Part shown: piece after piece, positions 51,801-64,000 of the stretch
Numbering within the stretch: the first letter of the stretch is position 1
Layout of the letters: every line of letters begins with the position of its first letter
Source of the DNA: Dirofilaria immitis
Taxonomy: Eukaryota; Nematoda; Chromadorea; Rhabditida; Onchocercidae
Length of the DNA stretch: 64,000 bases
Direction: 5' to 3'
NCBI GenBank assembly: GCA_024305405.1
Contig: JAKNDB010000109.1
Location: forward strand, 2,170,001-2,234,000
The notes under the pieces: model-generated
The model's input: only the letters and a program-made list of their open reading frames with translations
What the model was told of the DNA's origin: nothing
Databases searched by the model: none
Program-made: the position numbers and the translations under genes

Positions 51801-54402
51801 TTGAAGGCAACAGTTAGCTATTCAAAGCTCATTAAATGATAATGATCTATTAAAATACAAAACCTATTAAATGGTCTAATGATCTATTAAAAATGGCCTA
51901 ATTATAAAGCAAGCAGCCAACTTGTTAAGATTTTCTTATTAATTCTTCTCGCTCATTTTGACAAATTTTTTTTCTACAAATTTTCGACTGCTTTGAAGAA
52001 AAAAATATATTCAGTGGGGTTAGATTTCTATATCCCATTTGTATTGATTAAATTTATGATAAATTATTGCACAACTGCTGAGTCGCGTGCTAGAAGTTCA
52101 TATCATTCCAAATATTTGAAATATTTTGCGAAAAACATCCCCGTATATCTATTTTTGTGTAGCGACACAATATCGAATAAACATGGCTGTTAGCAATATA
52201 AAATGGTTTTCTAAAATTTGCAGTTCGAAAATGTCATTAATTTCAAAAAATAACCCATAGCCCTTTCGAAGTTGATTGCAATGTATGTGACAGAAACATG
52301 CTGCTCGTAAACTCTTCTATTCCTTTGCTATAACTAAAAAAAAAAAAAAATTAATCGCTAATTTTTCTTTTTGTAATAGAAATTCTGTCAGAAAGGAATG
52401 TTTGTTTATTCTCTAGTATATTTTCAAACTTCGTAAATTGAAGTATTTAAACGATATAAAATTATTTAAAAAATGAACAAACGAATAAACAAAGCACTGT
52501 CTTTGGTTTATATCAAGAATTTTCTTTTCTTTCCTCAATTTCAACCTTTCACGCTTTGTCATACTCGATCTTCGTTGATTGCAAATTCCTCTGCCACTTT
52601 TTCCATTTCATTATTTGAACATTACTTCTTTTTAATAATTCCAGTTATTTTGGAGATAATATCCTGAAATATTAATATACGTTAAAGTGAAGCATATCCG
52701 TAACTTTATATAGGCAAGAAATGGGGATTTTTACAAAGACATATAAGGTTACTGCATATTGCATATTGGATTTGCATTTAATGGATGCATGAAATCACTC
52801 TAAATTGATTAAGAAATACGAACTTTTTTTGCTTTACGTTAACTACAACGATATCTTGATGGACTTTTACAGAGTTCCTTACGTTACATTTCCTGTTATT
52901 ATTTATTATTCAAACTAGAAGCTTTGCCTTCATGTTTATATATCTGCTGCATAAACTTGATAACTTAATAATAATAGTGATATACATGCTAATGAATAGT
53001 ATAGTTATTAGTTAAAATCACAAAATGATGGGACGAAAAGAGCTAACTACATCGAAGGGAAGCATCCACACATCAACAATGGATTTTGGCAAGTAAATAA
53101 TAATATAATCAGTGAAATGGAAATCGAAAATGAGTGTTTTTATTGACTTTCGTATCTGGTTGCCTTTTATAAACGGATGAAGTAAGTATTGCAAGATGTA
53201 GGTATTAATACAAAAGCGATAAGAACAGATTAAAAATTGGGATTGTTTTTCTGATTTTAAGAAATGAGAAAATAATGTTGAATAGCAATTTTACGATGAC
53301 AAGTTAAACAATTTTAAGTTATTTATGGCACTGTGTTTCGAAATATTCTTGATTTCAGATGCTTGCAAGGTTATTACATTAATTTGAAATTGAGAGGTAG
53401 TGCAATTTTAAATGTTGTCTATGATGAGCGCACAGTGAGACGACCTTATTGATTACTTGTTTATTTCTGACTCCTACTTTTGATCCGATACACTTTCCAC
53501 AAAACTTTCGAAATTGGATAATCCAGAAATTTATCATCTAATAAATCCTCAACATGTTTTTAATTTGAAATATTGTAAAAGAATTTGAGCTGCACCGGAT
53601 ATTCATATTAGAAGAATTCTTTTCTTTCACTTAAAAACTTCCGGGATCGTTAATTAATATCACTTCTGCTTGAAGTTTCGTCTCTCCTTGTATCTGCAGG
53701 CTGTATTCCAAGAAATTTATTCATTTTTATTAAGTATAAAAAAATTCTGTTATAAGAAGGAGATTCTTTCATTTCTTTCTCTTGCATTACCACTAAGTTG
53801 AACCATTTATCGAAACGGCAACTTTCTAAATTCAAGACCGTAATTTATTGGAAAAGAGAGTTGGCGGGAGAAAAATTAAATTTTTTCTTCTCACATGCCA
53901 TTCGCAAGTTTCACTATAATGTATTATTTACTACTAGCAAGTCTGTTGTAAATCCACCAATTGTATTTCTTCTAACCTATTATAGGAACCTGGAAAGTGC
54001 TAAAAATTTAAGTCGTCGAAATCATCCTTTCCTCAAATATCCAAAAGAAAAATGAAAAAAAAATGCTAGTTTAGACAAAAATGTTGACAAATGGTCATAC
54101 AAAGCCATGGCCCCATTGAGTTTTGACATCTTGACATCATAGTAAATACCATTGGTAACTTTGTTTTAGAGCCGATCAGGTATATCAGGAAACTTTCGTT
54201 AGTGCTATCAACCATGTAATTCTATTTTTTTATTCCTAAACTTTCCGAGTATCATTTAATCCTCTCATTTTTGAACGTTTTTAATTTAATCTTTTAATGT
54301 GTTCAAGTTTTCCATTCGTTGTCAAACTTAAACTAATTTTCGCTTCTCAGTGTTTAGATTTCATCGTCTTATAATTGTTAGTAGATCAAATTGCAGATAC
54401 AA
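48825..54402. other. Mostly gene-poor stretch with two odd open islands
   Basis: 50346-50870 (+) holds several protein-like pieces in different frames (SFFDVGHDIQCIETLVSN; a last piece with RGLEEALQDVHNILEIAES after TTTTAACTAG), perhaps a decayed or indel-broken gene. 51180-51690 is less AT-rich than its surroundings and open in three frames. Neither can be built into a gene model. The rest, including 52.2-54.4 kb, shows nothing; its end must hold the unc-31 promoter. Confidence 0.35.
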
Positions 54403-57400
54403 ATGCTTGGAGCATCAAGTAGTGAAGAAGACGATGACGATAATTTAATCAATGATAATGATGATGCATCAGAAGTTTGCTTTTTTTAAAGATGAAAATT
54501 AGCGTCCTTCGTAGGGTAATTAAAAATATTAAATATTCATAGTTATTGAAAATCTTTAAATCTTAAGGATTTTGGTGTTAAAGATGAAATGGCTTCTATT
54601 TTAGATTCTTTGCCTTCGGCGTCATCAATTTCCACTATCAAGTTCTCCACGTTCCATGTCTCCAGCTCCATCAGATTCTGCTTCACAAGCCAATTCTTTA
54701 CATCGTGGCGATTCATTACACACAAAAAGAAAAGACTCTGGAGCATCTTATGGTGCAATGGTTTTCAAAACGGTATCATTGTTTCCGAATATCTAGAGAT
54801 TTAGTGAAATTCGTTATTTGTTATCACAATTTCTCAGATCATTCTGTGAAAATCTGGTATGGTCAACCATTCTCAATTTCAGTTTTATTTCAGAGCCACA
54901 GTAGGCAAGTCGCTTCTCAACTGATTGCCAAGCCAATTTTCAATCAGTCTTCACAGGAAATCTCGGATGATGAAGATGATTTTGCATCAAATGAGCAAAG
55001 TACGCCAGCACATGCAATTACTGATTCTACTGCTGAAATAAGTAAAGAAGAAGAAGAAAAATGAAGTGAGTGTTTTATTATGGTTTCTCCAGTCTATTCA
55101 TTTATAAGGAGTAATTTGAATATGAACAAGACTTTGATGGAAAATATGTATTTTCCGCTGCTAGTAGACTATCTCTTCTTGTACTTTATCATATGTATTT
55201 TAATTTTCCTCACTAAAATAATGTTTATAATTATAATATGTTAATTAAAGAAGGAAGCTGTTCTAAAGTTATGTGTTCAAATACATTATTATAGAATGCA
55301 AATGTCAACAATTTATTCTTCTGAAAAAGTTCAACTTTATCGCTTATTGATCATTTGGATTTATTTTTCAGTTCGCGTATTGCATGATCAAAGACACATC
55401 TATAAGTTATTGCAGGGCTGAGGTTGAAGAAGAGGAACGTAAGCAAAAATTAAAATTATATGTTTTGTTGCGAAATGTATTGCTTATCATTTCAATGCAA
55501 AACAACCCACCGATATGGCAAGGCGACAGCTCAAGGTTTTGTTTTTACATCAAAAGTTCTTATGAAGCAATAATTTGATAAGAATATAATAATTGCAATA
55601 AACTGGGAAATGGAGTGCTAAAAGAAAATTAAAGCTGTGTCGAGCAATGCACAATTTTAAGATCTTCAAGTCGCAATTGCTATTTTGTTTTTAGGTTACA
55701 AGACAAGAATTGTCAAGAATTAAGGATCGTTTTCGGTCATTTTTGACAGGCGAGACACAAATTGCAGCGGATGAAGTATTCGCAAAAACAGTTGAATCAT
55801 ACTTTGAGGTTTAAGAAAATATTCTGCTCTATAGAATAATTTTGTTTTTTTCCTTTTTTCTGCACTAATTTGCTCTTAATTTCGCATACAGCAGTTATAC
55901 TATCAATGTGCACAAATGAAAAAGAAAAATAAATAAAGTGCAACTAATGTTATGAATTTTTGCAGATTTTTTAAAATCTGAACGAGTACAAAAAGTTGTT
56001 CAAGCCGGCGGTTTTTCTCAATATGACTTCAGAGAGGTGCATTAGTTTTTGTAGCGGTTAAATGGGAATTTAATAACTTAATTTCTTTTCTTTTTTTTGT
56101 GATAAATGGTAAATCAGTTCGGCGTTCACATTTACAGAAATCATAATATAGCAGATTATCATGCTACAAAACGTCATATTGAATCAGTATATTTCCGATT
56201 TTAATTTCTCTTGACTTTTCTGGCAATAAACCTCAACGCTTTAGGTTTTTCGATGCAACGCAGAAAAAGACTTAAAACTTTAACAGAACTGGATGGAGTA
56301 TCAACGGAAACGATGCTCAATAATTGGATGATTAAGTTCGATACGATCATGCGTGGAGATGAGGATGCGATTCAGTCAAGACAAGCAAGGTCAATTTAGC
56401 GTGTCAATTTTTGTTTTAAATGACTGATTCAATTTAAGAATAATCGCTATATTTACATTTATTACAACTCTTGTTTTGGTTTCCAGATAACTGAGTGACC
56501 AGTTGGTCAAAAATGTTTAAAAACGTAGTAGCACAATTTAGGAATCGTTTGCGTGGAATGAATCAATCCAATGCAGGTTTAACACTTCTCAAAGATCAAT
56601 TGTATGATATTTTCCAGCAAATTCTATCTGTTAAGAAGTTCGAACATCAAATAATATTCAATGCCTTACAGGTAATTAGTTCATTTCGAAATCTTTAAGT
56701 CACAAAGAAGCAAAGCAACTCAGGGATGAGGCTACAATTTGCACATTTTAATTAACTAACTCTATCAGCACTATGTTTTCGAAATATAAAAATGTACTTC
56801 ATGTTATTAGCTGGACAATCCAGATGAGCAAGCAGCAGCTATTCGGCGTGAAGTTGCTATAAGAGAGGAAGCACTGCGTGATATGTCAAGGGTAAGTATT
56901 AAACTTTGAGTATGAGTACAGGATGTGGAATTATTCTGTTTCCTTTGTTCTAATGAAATAATGGATGATGTCTTTTTGCTTACGCATCATGTTTATCACT
57001 TGTGAGCTTCAACCTATTTGCATGTTTTCGCGGCCATTATATTGATAAAATAGTTAGCCTACCATAATAATATAATGGTTAAACCAAAACATTTTTGATC
57101 TCTGTTTTAAAAATAACTTATATGGTAGACAAAGCATGCCTAATTTTATGTTCTCTCAGAAACTTGAACTGGAAATGTTGTAATACAAGTTTTTCTTTTG
57201 AGGGCTAATATATATTAAATAGGTATTGAATTTATTTCGTTCTGTAAGGAAATCCATTCATTCTGTGATGAAATGAAAATCTTCTATAGATGAAGAAACT
57301 GATGCCCAAATTTGTGGTGAAAGATATGGAAACTCTATTTATTGATGAAACACGTCAGTCCATCAATTTGCTCATCAGTAATTTGGAATCAGTACCTGTT

Positions 57401-60400
57401 ACTCCACGGGGTCAAGGCGTTATTTCGAGGAAAAAAGATTCCAGAGGAAGAAGCAGGTAAGGAGTATTCTATTATTTAACCGATTCTCGCTATTCTTTTT
57501 TTTTAAATGAACTTTTTTAATCCTCAGTACTTTCCATGGAGTAGGAATTATAAATTATGTTAGCATAAGATTTTTCATCAATATCAAGATGGATTTTGAA
57601 ATGTTACTCGGTTTCTGCTGATGTTTATGAAATCATTATCTGCTTCTTATTGCCACGCTTTATGGATTTTTTTATGTATCTGATATAAATTTTCCATATA
57701 CATCATAAGTTCTAGGTCTAAGCTGAACATTTTGCCAGTTTTTCTTTCTAAATTCTAGAGATGCTTTAGTATTTTAGCTTTGAATATATGGCTAGCATCG
57801 AATTTACTTAACTAACTCGTTAAGCTTAAATGATCCTTATCGTTTTCTAAGCGTAAATCTGACTCCATAAATCAACTATCAAGATTACTTTTTAAGATAT
57901 ATTTTACAGAAATCCTTATCTTCATATTAAGTAAAGTTGAAATTTTCAGTGCTTCTTCAAAAGCTAAAAGGTCGGTTCAGTTTTATTTATAATATCGATT
58001 ACTTTTTAAAGAATGGCAGTTTAATTATATATGTTTTAACTGTATTTTATTCCACTGATTCACACATCATAACACTTATTCGTAATTTTTGAACTTGTCC
58101 TGAAATATATTTCAACGATAGTGTATTTGCATTTCTATTTGTAAAAGCGGCATTTATTAATTTTTTTCCAAGTTAGTGAATTTTGAATTCATTCCATATT
58201 AAGAAAGCAATAGTTGTATTGTGCTTTGTAGTGCCCAATCCCGCTTCAATTATTCATCGAAATATCAGTTAGAAAGTATTAATCTGACTATTTTAGATCG
58301 CGCAGCATCGAAGATCTCTCTCTTTCAACAGGTTTATATTCTTCATTTTGCTTTATATAGATTTAACTTACGCAGTTAATGTCTCTTTTATCTTTTAACT
58401 ATTTTGGTTTCTCTGCTCTTTATACAATAAAATGACTTTGCACACTTTTTTCTTTTTGTATTATACTAAAATTTTCAAATATTATTGTATGAATGATAAA
58501 TACGTCTAGAACTTTGGTGGATTTTTTCTGCTAGCTTTTCAAGCGGATATTTCTGGTTTCGTTTAATTTATTCCCGAACTATCGGAAAACTTCTGAAGGA
58601 AGTGGTTATTCGAAGAGATTACTTCACAATAAAATATGAAATTGAGGAAATTAGTATTAGCTATTCACAGTATTGTATAAAGCTTAACAGATTTTGCATT
58701 TCTGTTAATCATTTCATTTTAAAGACGCAAGCATTTAGTGCTGTAGATTAAGGGTATGCAAGATTAATTATTTATAAATTTTGACAAAAGATAAGTAAGC
58801 CTTAAACATCCAAGCATTGAAATTATTCGTGTAATAGGGAGTTTGTCGCTTTGTAATAAATCAATAAGCCATCTTAACAGATTTGCTTAAAATTGATCAT
58901 TAATCCAAACATGCATATAAAAACGGTCTTTCATAAAACAAGACTGATTTCACTTCATTTTCGTTAGATGATATATCCATGAACAATGTAGTATTTGTTT
59001 ATTTTCTTCTAATAAATTTTCCATTAAGATCCTCTATAACTATTTTTATTATTATTCATTTTTCGTTATAATTATACTTTCTCTCCAGTCAACAGAATAT
59101 TTACTTTTATTATGGACAGTCTTGTTTCACGACTTCTCTTGTTTTAATTTTCCTTTGTTGATCTTTAAGTATTCTATATTTGAAGAGTGAAGGAGCGATT
59201 TGAGATGGTTTTCTTTTTCTCTACTTCTAAAACCAAAAACTAAACATGATATGTATAGTTGTTAATTAAATGCAAAATGAAACTAATACACAATGATCTT
59301 GTTGTTTTCGTATTTCTGCCAACGATTTACCATTATTAACTGCCACCCAATGAGCTCCAAAGTATGTAAAACAATATTCAGCTTAAAACGACGTACCAGT
59401 TCAAGTTCACTGAATAAAGCTGACAGTGACGACGATGTATCATTGACTAAAAGTGACGTCATTCTCACTTTCAATATGGAGGTGAATTTTTGATGATTTT
59501 ACCAAATTTGTTTGCATGATGCTTAAAAATTTGATCACATTAGTACAAATTATTTCAGTATTTTTTCGATCGAAACTTGAATGAGAGGCATTTGCGGCGA
59601 AATATATTGTTATTCGCTCCGTGCTATTATTATAGGAATGATCGTATATTAAACAGTTGAATTATGCAGAGAAATTTTTAATGCATAACTATTTTTATTT
59701 GAATTCTTGCGATGAATTATTATTTATTAAGTTTTATATGAATTTGTGATATTTTATTTTTTCAAATTTAGAGTTGTCGTTTCATAGGTCATCGTGATGG
59801 AAGTGCAGAATTTGAAGTCAGTCTCATCAAATAAACTTGTATACTGTACGATGGAAGTTGACGGATGTCCAAAATTGCAAACTGACCATGCAGAAGCTTC
59901 AAAATCATCGTATGCTTCAATAAATTTTTCTTATATACTTCATGTTCAAGAATAATTCCGTGCTAAGTTTGTAGCAAGTATACCAATAAACATTATCTCC
60001 ATTATTTCAGTAATGATTTATCACCGAAAATGAGTTTTTTTGAATGCATTCCATTATATAATTGCTACTTATTTAATCTATTGATATAGGTGTAAATTAG
60101 TTTGACGGTGACTTTTAAATCTTCTATTCTTCTCTCTAGTCACTCAGCCTTGTAAATTCATTTTATTGAATAATGGATTCTTTTTTAAATGCTTATGCTG
60201 GAAAGCCACTCGTTTACTTAGTTTTACTCGATCATGTGCGCAATCAGCTACATTTTTATTGTAGTAAACGTCTGAATCTTTGTGTTATCAATTTTTAGTT
60301 GGGACACGCAGGGTGACTTCACAACGAAACATCCTCTTCCAACTGTCAAGGTGAAGCTGTATACGGAATTGAAAAGTTTAGTTGCTTTCGAGGATAAAGA

Positions 60401-61781
60401 ACTCGGAAAAGTAACTCTTATTTAGTATTTATAAAGAATTCATAAATTTTATACAGCAGTCCACATTTTTGCAATGCATAAAAAGACAGAATATTTATGT
60501 TGGGCATCAAAAATTGCAAATTCCATGATGATGAAAACTATGCTTTGATATTGTTTTAGCCTATTGTTAAATTTAAATCTCACAGCGATATGAGACCTTT
60601 TTCCTCTCTAGAAAAGTCTTTATAAAATTTTCTTTGCAATTTATCCATTAGCAATTCCTATCATTGAGTTGGAAATAAGAAAGCATCAAAATTAAGATAC
60701 TGGAAAATTTTTTTAAACACCAATTTCATTATTCAAATCAACATAATCTTCTTGGCGGTAGCATTTTCGCTGAAATAAGATAAAGAACTTCGAGTTGCAT
60801 TTTTCTTCTGTTTCTGTTGTCATAAAGTCTTATCATATGTCAGCATATCTTTCATATTCAGGTTATCATAAGACCAACACCGAATTGCTCAAGGACGCCT
60901 GAATGGTACAACATGACAGTGCCAAAGAACAGCCCGGATACAAATCTTAAAATTAGGATAGCTATTCGGGTTGAAAAACCTCCTAATTTAAAATATTGTG
61001 GGTATTGTTACGCACTTGGAAGGATAGCTTGGAAAAAATGGAAGAAGCGATTTTTTGTTTAGTACAGGTAGGTGTGGTTCGTTATTGTACTATTTCCAAT
61101 CAGTCTGAAATGATAAGGATGGAAAGAGTTTTGTCTTTTCTTCCATTTTACTTGAATGTTCTTAGTTTTCATTGAAGTTTAAAAATCCTCACGTTTAGGT
61201 TTCACAGTATGCATTTGCGATGTGCAGTTATCGTGAAAAGAAGACCGATCCAGCGGAATTTATTCAACTAGATGGATTTACAATAGATTACATGCCAGAA
61301 CCAGACTCGGGTTTGTAGCCTCAAGAAAGAAATGAGGAAGGAAAATCAAGATTAATGCCACGGAGATGTTTCATTATCGTTCGTTGGCGAAATAAACAAT
61401 CTTTGAAAATTCATTCAACAAAAAAGCACATTAGATTTGATACTAATTTATGTTCACTTTGATAGGTTTAATAGTAAGGCCGATGTTGATATTATTATCA
61501 CGTTTTCAAGGAAACTAGATGTTTAAATATTCCGATATAAAAGAAGAAATATAAATTTCCGTAGGGTATCTTTTTCCTTCATTTCCTTCTCTGGCATAAT
61601 ATTATAAGAACAAAAATTTGATTGGTCAAGTAAAATTAGATTTATATCATCGCCATATAGAAAAGTGATTTTTTTCAGATTTGTATAATCAAGGTGGAAA
61701 GTATTTTTCACAGCAATCAAAGAAGGAGATGAATTAAAGTTTGCAACAGATGATGAAAATGAAAGGCATTTATGGGTGCAG
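54403..61781 (+). CDS. unc-31: Calcium-dependent secretion activator UNC-31/CAPS, N-terminal 17 exons (partial)
   Basis: Cytosolic priming factor for dense-core vesicle exocytosis in neurons. Exons: 54403-54474, 54605-54772, 54894-55065, 55416-55535, 55695-55808, 55966-56036, 56245-56389, 56542-56671, 56811-56891, 57290-57456, 58297-58332, 59382-59481, 59788-59909, 60299-60410, 60862-61067, 61199-61310, 61679-61781, about 679 residues. The start [13 protein letters not shown] matches the CAPS acidic opening. Then come a Ser/Pro-rich linker, the conserved block with [51 protein letters not shown], a C2-like domain ([38 protein letters not shown]) and a PH domain ([31 protein letters not shown]). 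Six exons need one extra A or T in a run to stay open. The MUN domain and C-terminus are not found before 64000. Confidence 0.96.
58297..58332 (+). other. 36-nt micro-exon of unc-31
   Basis: TATTTTAG|A ... CAACAG|GTTTAT flanks a 36-base exon coding for Ser/Arg-rich residues ([12 protein letters not shown]). It lies alone between introns of about 840 and 1050 bases. Its length is a multiple of three and both neighbours are in matching phase, so it could be skipped without a frame change. Confidence 0.7.
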
Positions 61782-64000
61782 GTAAAAATTTTGTTCAAAA
61801 TGATGGTCATATAGGAAGGGAATAATTTCGTTAATTAATCCTTTTTCTTGATTTATTTAGAAAAGAGAAGTTTCCTATATGAATAACTCACATTTTTATT
61901 GAATAATTTACATTTATTCATCGAAATAGCGATATTATTGTCATCACTGTAATTCCTACCAGTCAGCGAGAAATGAACCTATGCGGTTTGGTTGACGTAC
62001 ATGGATTCTCTGCTTATTAATAATATTTATCCGAACTTGAAAACTACATGCATTTTCGGATACATATAGGTGAGCAGATATTCAGCACCATTACTATGTT
62101 GCCAAGCAGAATACGGAGGCACTGGACAATGAATAAGAAAAAAATAAGCTTACACACTATCGAAAAATGGATGATTTCCTCATTCAATCACAAGTGATGT
62201 AAGCATAACGCATTCTCTCTTGTTGTAATATATAGGAAAAAAAAATGAAACCGATCTTGATCGAATGATCAGCAAAATTATTATTCACACATGCAATGTT
62301 CACTATGAAGGTGATCGAATGACAACTTTCATAATGAATGTTGCGCATATTACGAGAACGAATTGATGTGTTAGCCTATTACGCCAAGATATGATTTTCT
62401 GGAATTTTTGTTGTTCTGGATATCCACTGCAGGAATCTTATAAATGTTGGCACAGTCAATCAACAGTGCATTGATTTTGTTGGTACACTGTTACTCCATT
62501 ATTTCTGTTGCAGAAAAAAGCTTACTTGTAATGACAAGGTTTGGAATGGATAACACTAAAACGAGGAATGACCTGATTGGTATGCTTTTTCAAATCTTCG
62601 CCTTGACTGCAGCAAAATAAAGGCATTTATCACAGTAACTCAAAGAAATTGAGTTGCTGATTAGAATGGCTTTATTTAAAACATAGCAAAACGACACTTT
62701 TTTTTGCGAATGTAATGTTGAGGTGTATGAAATTATCAAGATTAGAGACGGTAACGAGAGCCGATGAATTATGGAGTCCATTATTTGTTGAGAAATTCGG
62801 AATGCTGACAACACATCGAACATTAACCGATCGTAAGCGATAAAGTCATTAGCACAAGTATTGGTGCTGAGTACTTCCAATAGATTCTTTCAAAATTGTG
62901 TTTGAAAATAAACATTGAAAAAATCAACGTGGTTAAAATGGACGGCAGCACTAAATATTGAAAGGATATCATCAGAAGTAAAAGATTTAACGGTGCATCG
63001 CGATTACTGCATTGATGATCAGCAAGGAAATCTTAGCAAATTAGGATATCACTATTATATTTTTCACTCTGTGACTAGAGCGGACCATAACGAGTAGTTG
63101 AATTTGGTGATAATTTCTGCTGTTCTAAGTTTTCTGGTTCAATTTCTTGTAAGGGATAGAAACATCAAAGACGTTTCAGAAGAGAAAACAGGTGGATCAT
63201 CTTGGCAAAGTTGCTTTAAAACATTTACAAGTACCAAGTTTACTGCCGCAAATGATAGGAGATGAAGTCGGATGAACTTTACCTGAATTAGAAATGTGTG
63301 AAAGATAGGAAATTGTGTAAGAAGAAAAGTTTTGAAGATTGCCGAACAATTGATTGAAAAGATTTGGTATTGTAATCCATTCCACAATCATAATTACTAT
63401 GGCTAGACCTGGAAGGAAGAATGTTGAATTGAAAACGCATTTTAATTGAAGAACGTTGGTGAAACTGCCGAAATAATAGCTGCTCAGGAAAACTAATTCA
63501 CAGCATATAATTGTAAGATTAGAGTCAGTATCATTTTGAAGCTAAATTGATTTAAAAAAAGGAAAATTTTTGGATTTAAATGAAATATTGTTTTCTATCA
63601 CCTTATATTTGCGCCCGTTTGCAAGTTTTCGAAGTTCTCATAAAGGGAGAGACAGACATCCATTGAAATCAAGGAAAAATCCTTCTTTATGAAAATTTCT
63701 TTGTTTTAAGCAGGTTTCATTTTTCTAAGAACAATCCCATTCATGAATAACTAACTTTTCGAGCCTTCATGTGGATCAATTAGGATAAAACTTAGAAATA
63801 AATTAGCAGGATCATTAATAAGGAAGATCCAGCCATTTCAAGGTCATATTTCGTTTAGAATATCCAAACAGTCAAGTGAGGACTAGTTTAGAAATATTGA
63901 CGTCGTCCTTATTTTCAATTTTTTGAACAGTTAGGAGAAAAATTCGTTTCTTTTAGAAGCTGAGGTCAGTATACAAAAAGGATGTTTTAAATGATCCTAA
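61782..64000. other. Probable long intron of unc-31 with degenerate coding-like islands
   Basis: The next CAPS exon is not recognisable. Plus-strand islands read like protein but do not match CAPS: about 62250-62365 (DRMISKIIIHTCNVHYEGD), 62735-62850 (RADELWSPLFVEKFGMLTT), 62915-63097 and 63190-63270 (VDHLGKVALKHLQVPSLLP after AAAACAG). They may be remains of another gene or element within the intron. Confidence 0.35.

Noticed and set aside
59283..59474. Minus-strand frame of 63 codons
   Set aside because: It is the shadow of unc-31 exon 12 (59382-59481).
62090..62140. AEYGGTGQ-like string, at first sight the next unc-31 exon
   Set aside because: It has no acceptor in the right phase, hits a stop at once, and differs at residues conserved in CAPS.

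Overview
The window is AT-rich nuclear DNA from a eukaryote, most likely a nematode. The reasons are genes broken into many short exons by small introns that end in TTTCAG/TTTTAG, and protein families typical of worms: a fatty-acid elongase with worm-type spacing, a KLP-11 kinesin, UNC-31/CAPS, and a nematode-type BEL/Pao retroelement. A spirurid or filarial worm is my guess, but nothing here proves it.

Layout. 1-6970: no supportable gene. 6971-8766 (+): complete five-exon ELO fatty-acid elongase. 9581-10798 (+): fragments of an unrecognised gene. 15807-23014: a 7.2-kb BEL/Pao LTR retrotransposon read on the minus strand (two LTRs, 5-bp target duplication, gag, protease, RT, RNase H, integrase, env-like region, several frame breaks). 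23182-24357: about 1.16 kb of almost perfect (TAA)n. 34648-29478 (-): an 18-exon kinesin-2 motor subunit of the KIF3B/KLP-11 type. Head to head with it, 35020-35761 (+) holds three phase-consistent exons of an unrecognised gene. 42.1-42.7 kb and 46.0-46.3 kb (+): weak exon candidates. 47817-48824 (+): a four-exon gene for a small secreted cysteine-containing protein. 54403-61781 (+): the first 17 exons (about 680 residues) of unc-31/CAPS, up to the PH domain; the rest of the gene is not seen before the window ends. The remaining long stretches look intergenic or intronic.

The genes do not form a pathway. Two belong to neuron-related machinery: KLP-11 drives intraflagellar transport in cilia, and UNC-31 primes dense-core vesicles for release. 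ELO acts in ER lipid synthesis.

Two observations stand out. First, conserved exons of klp-11 and unc-31 lack exactly one base at eight places, each in an A or T run and always as a loss. This looks like homopolymer contraction in the assembly rather than gene death, and it matters for every broken frame in the window. Second, two well-supported introns, one in the elongase and one in klp-11, use a GC donor (CAG|GC). The klp-11 one is 90 nt long, in frame and stop-free.
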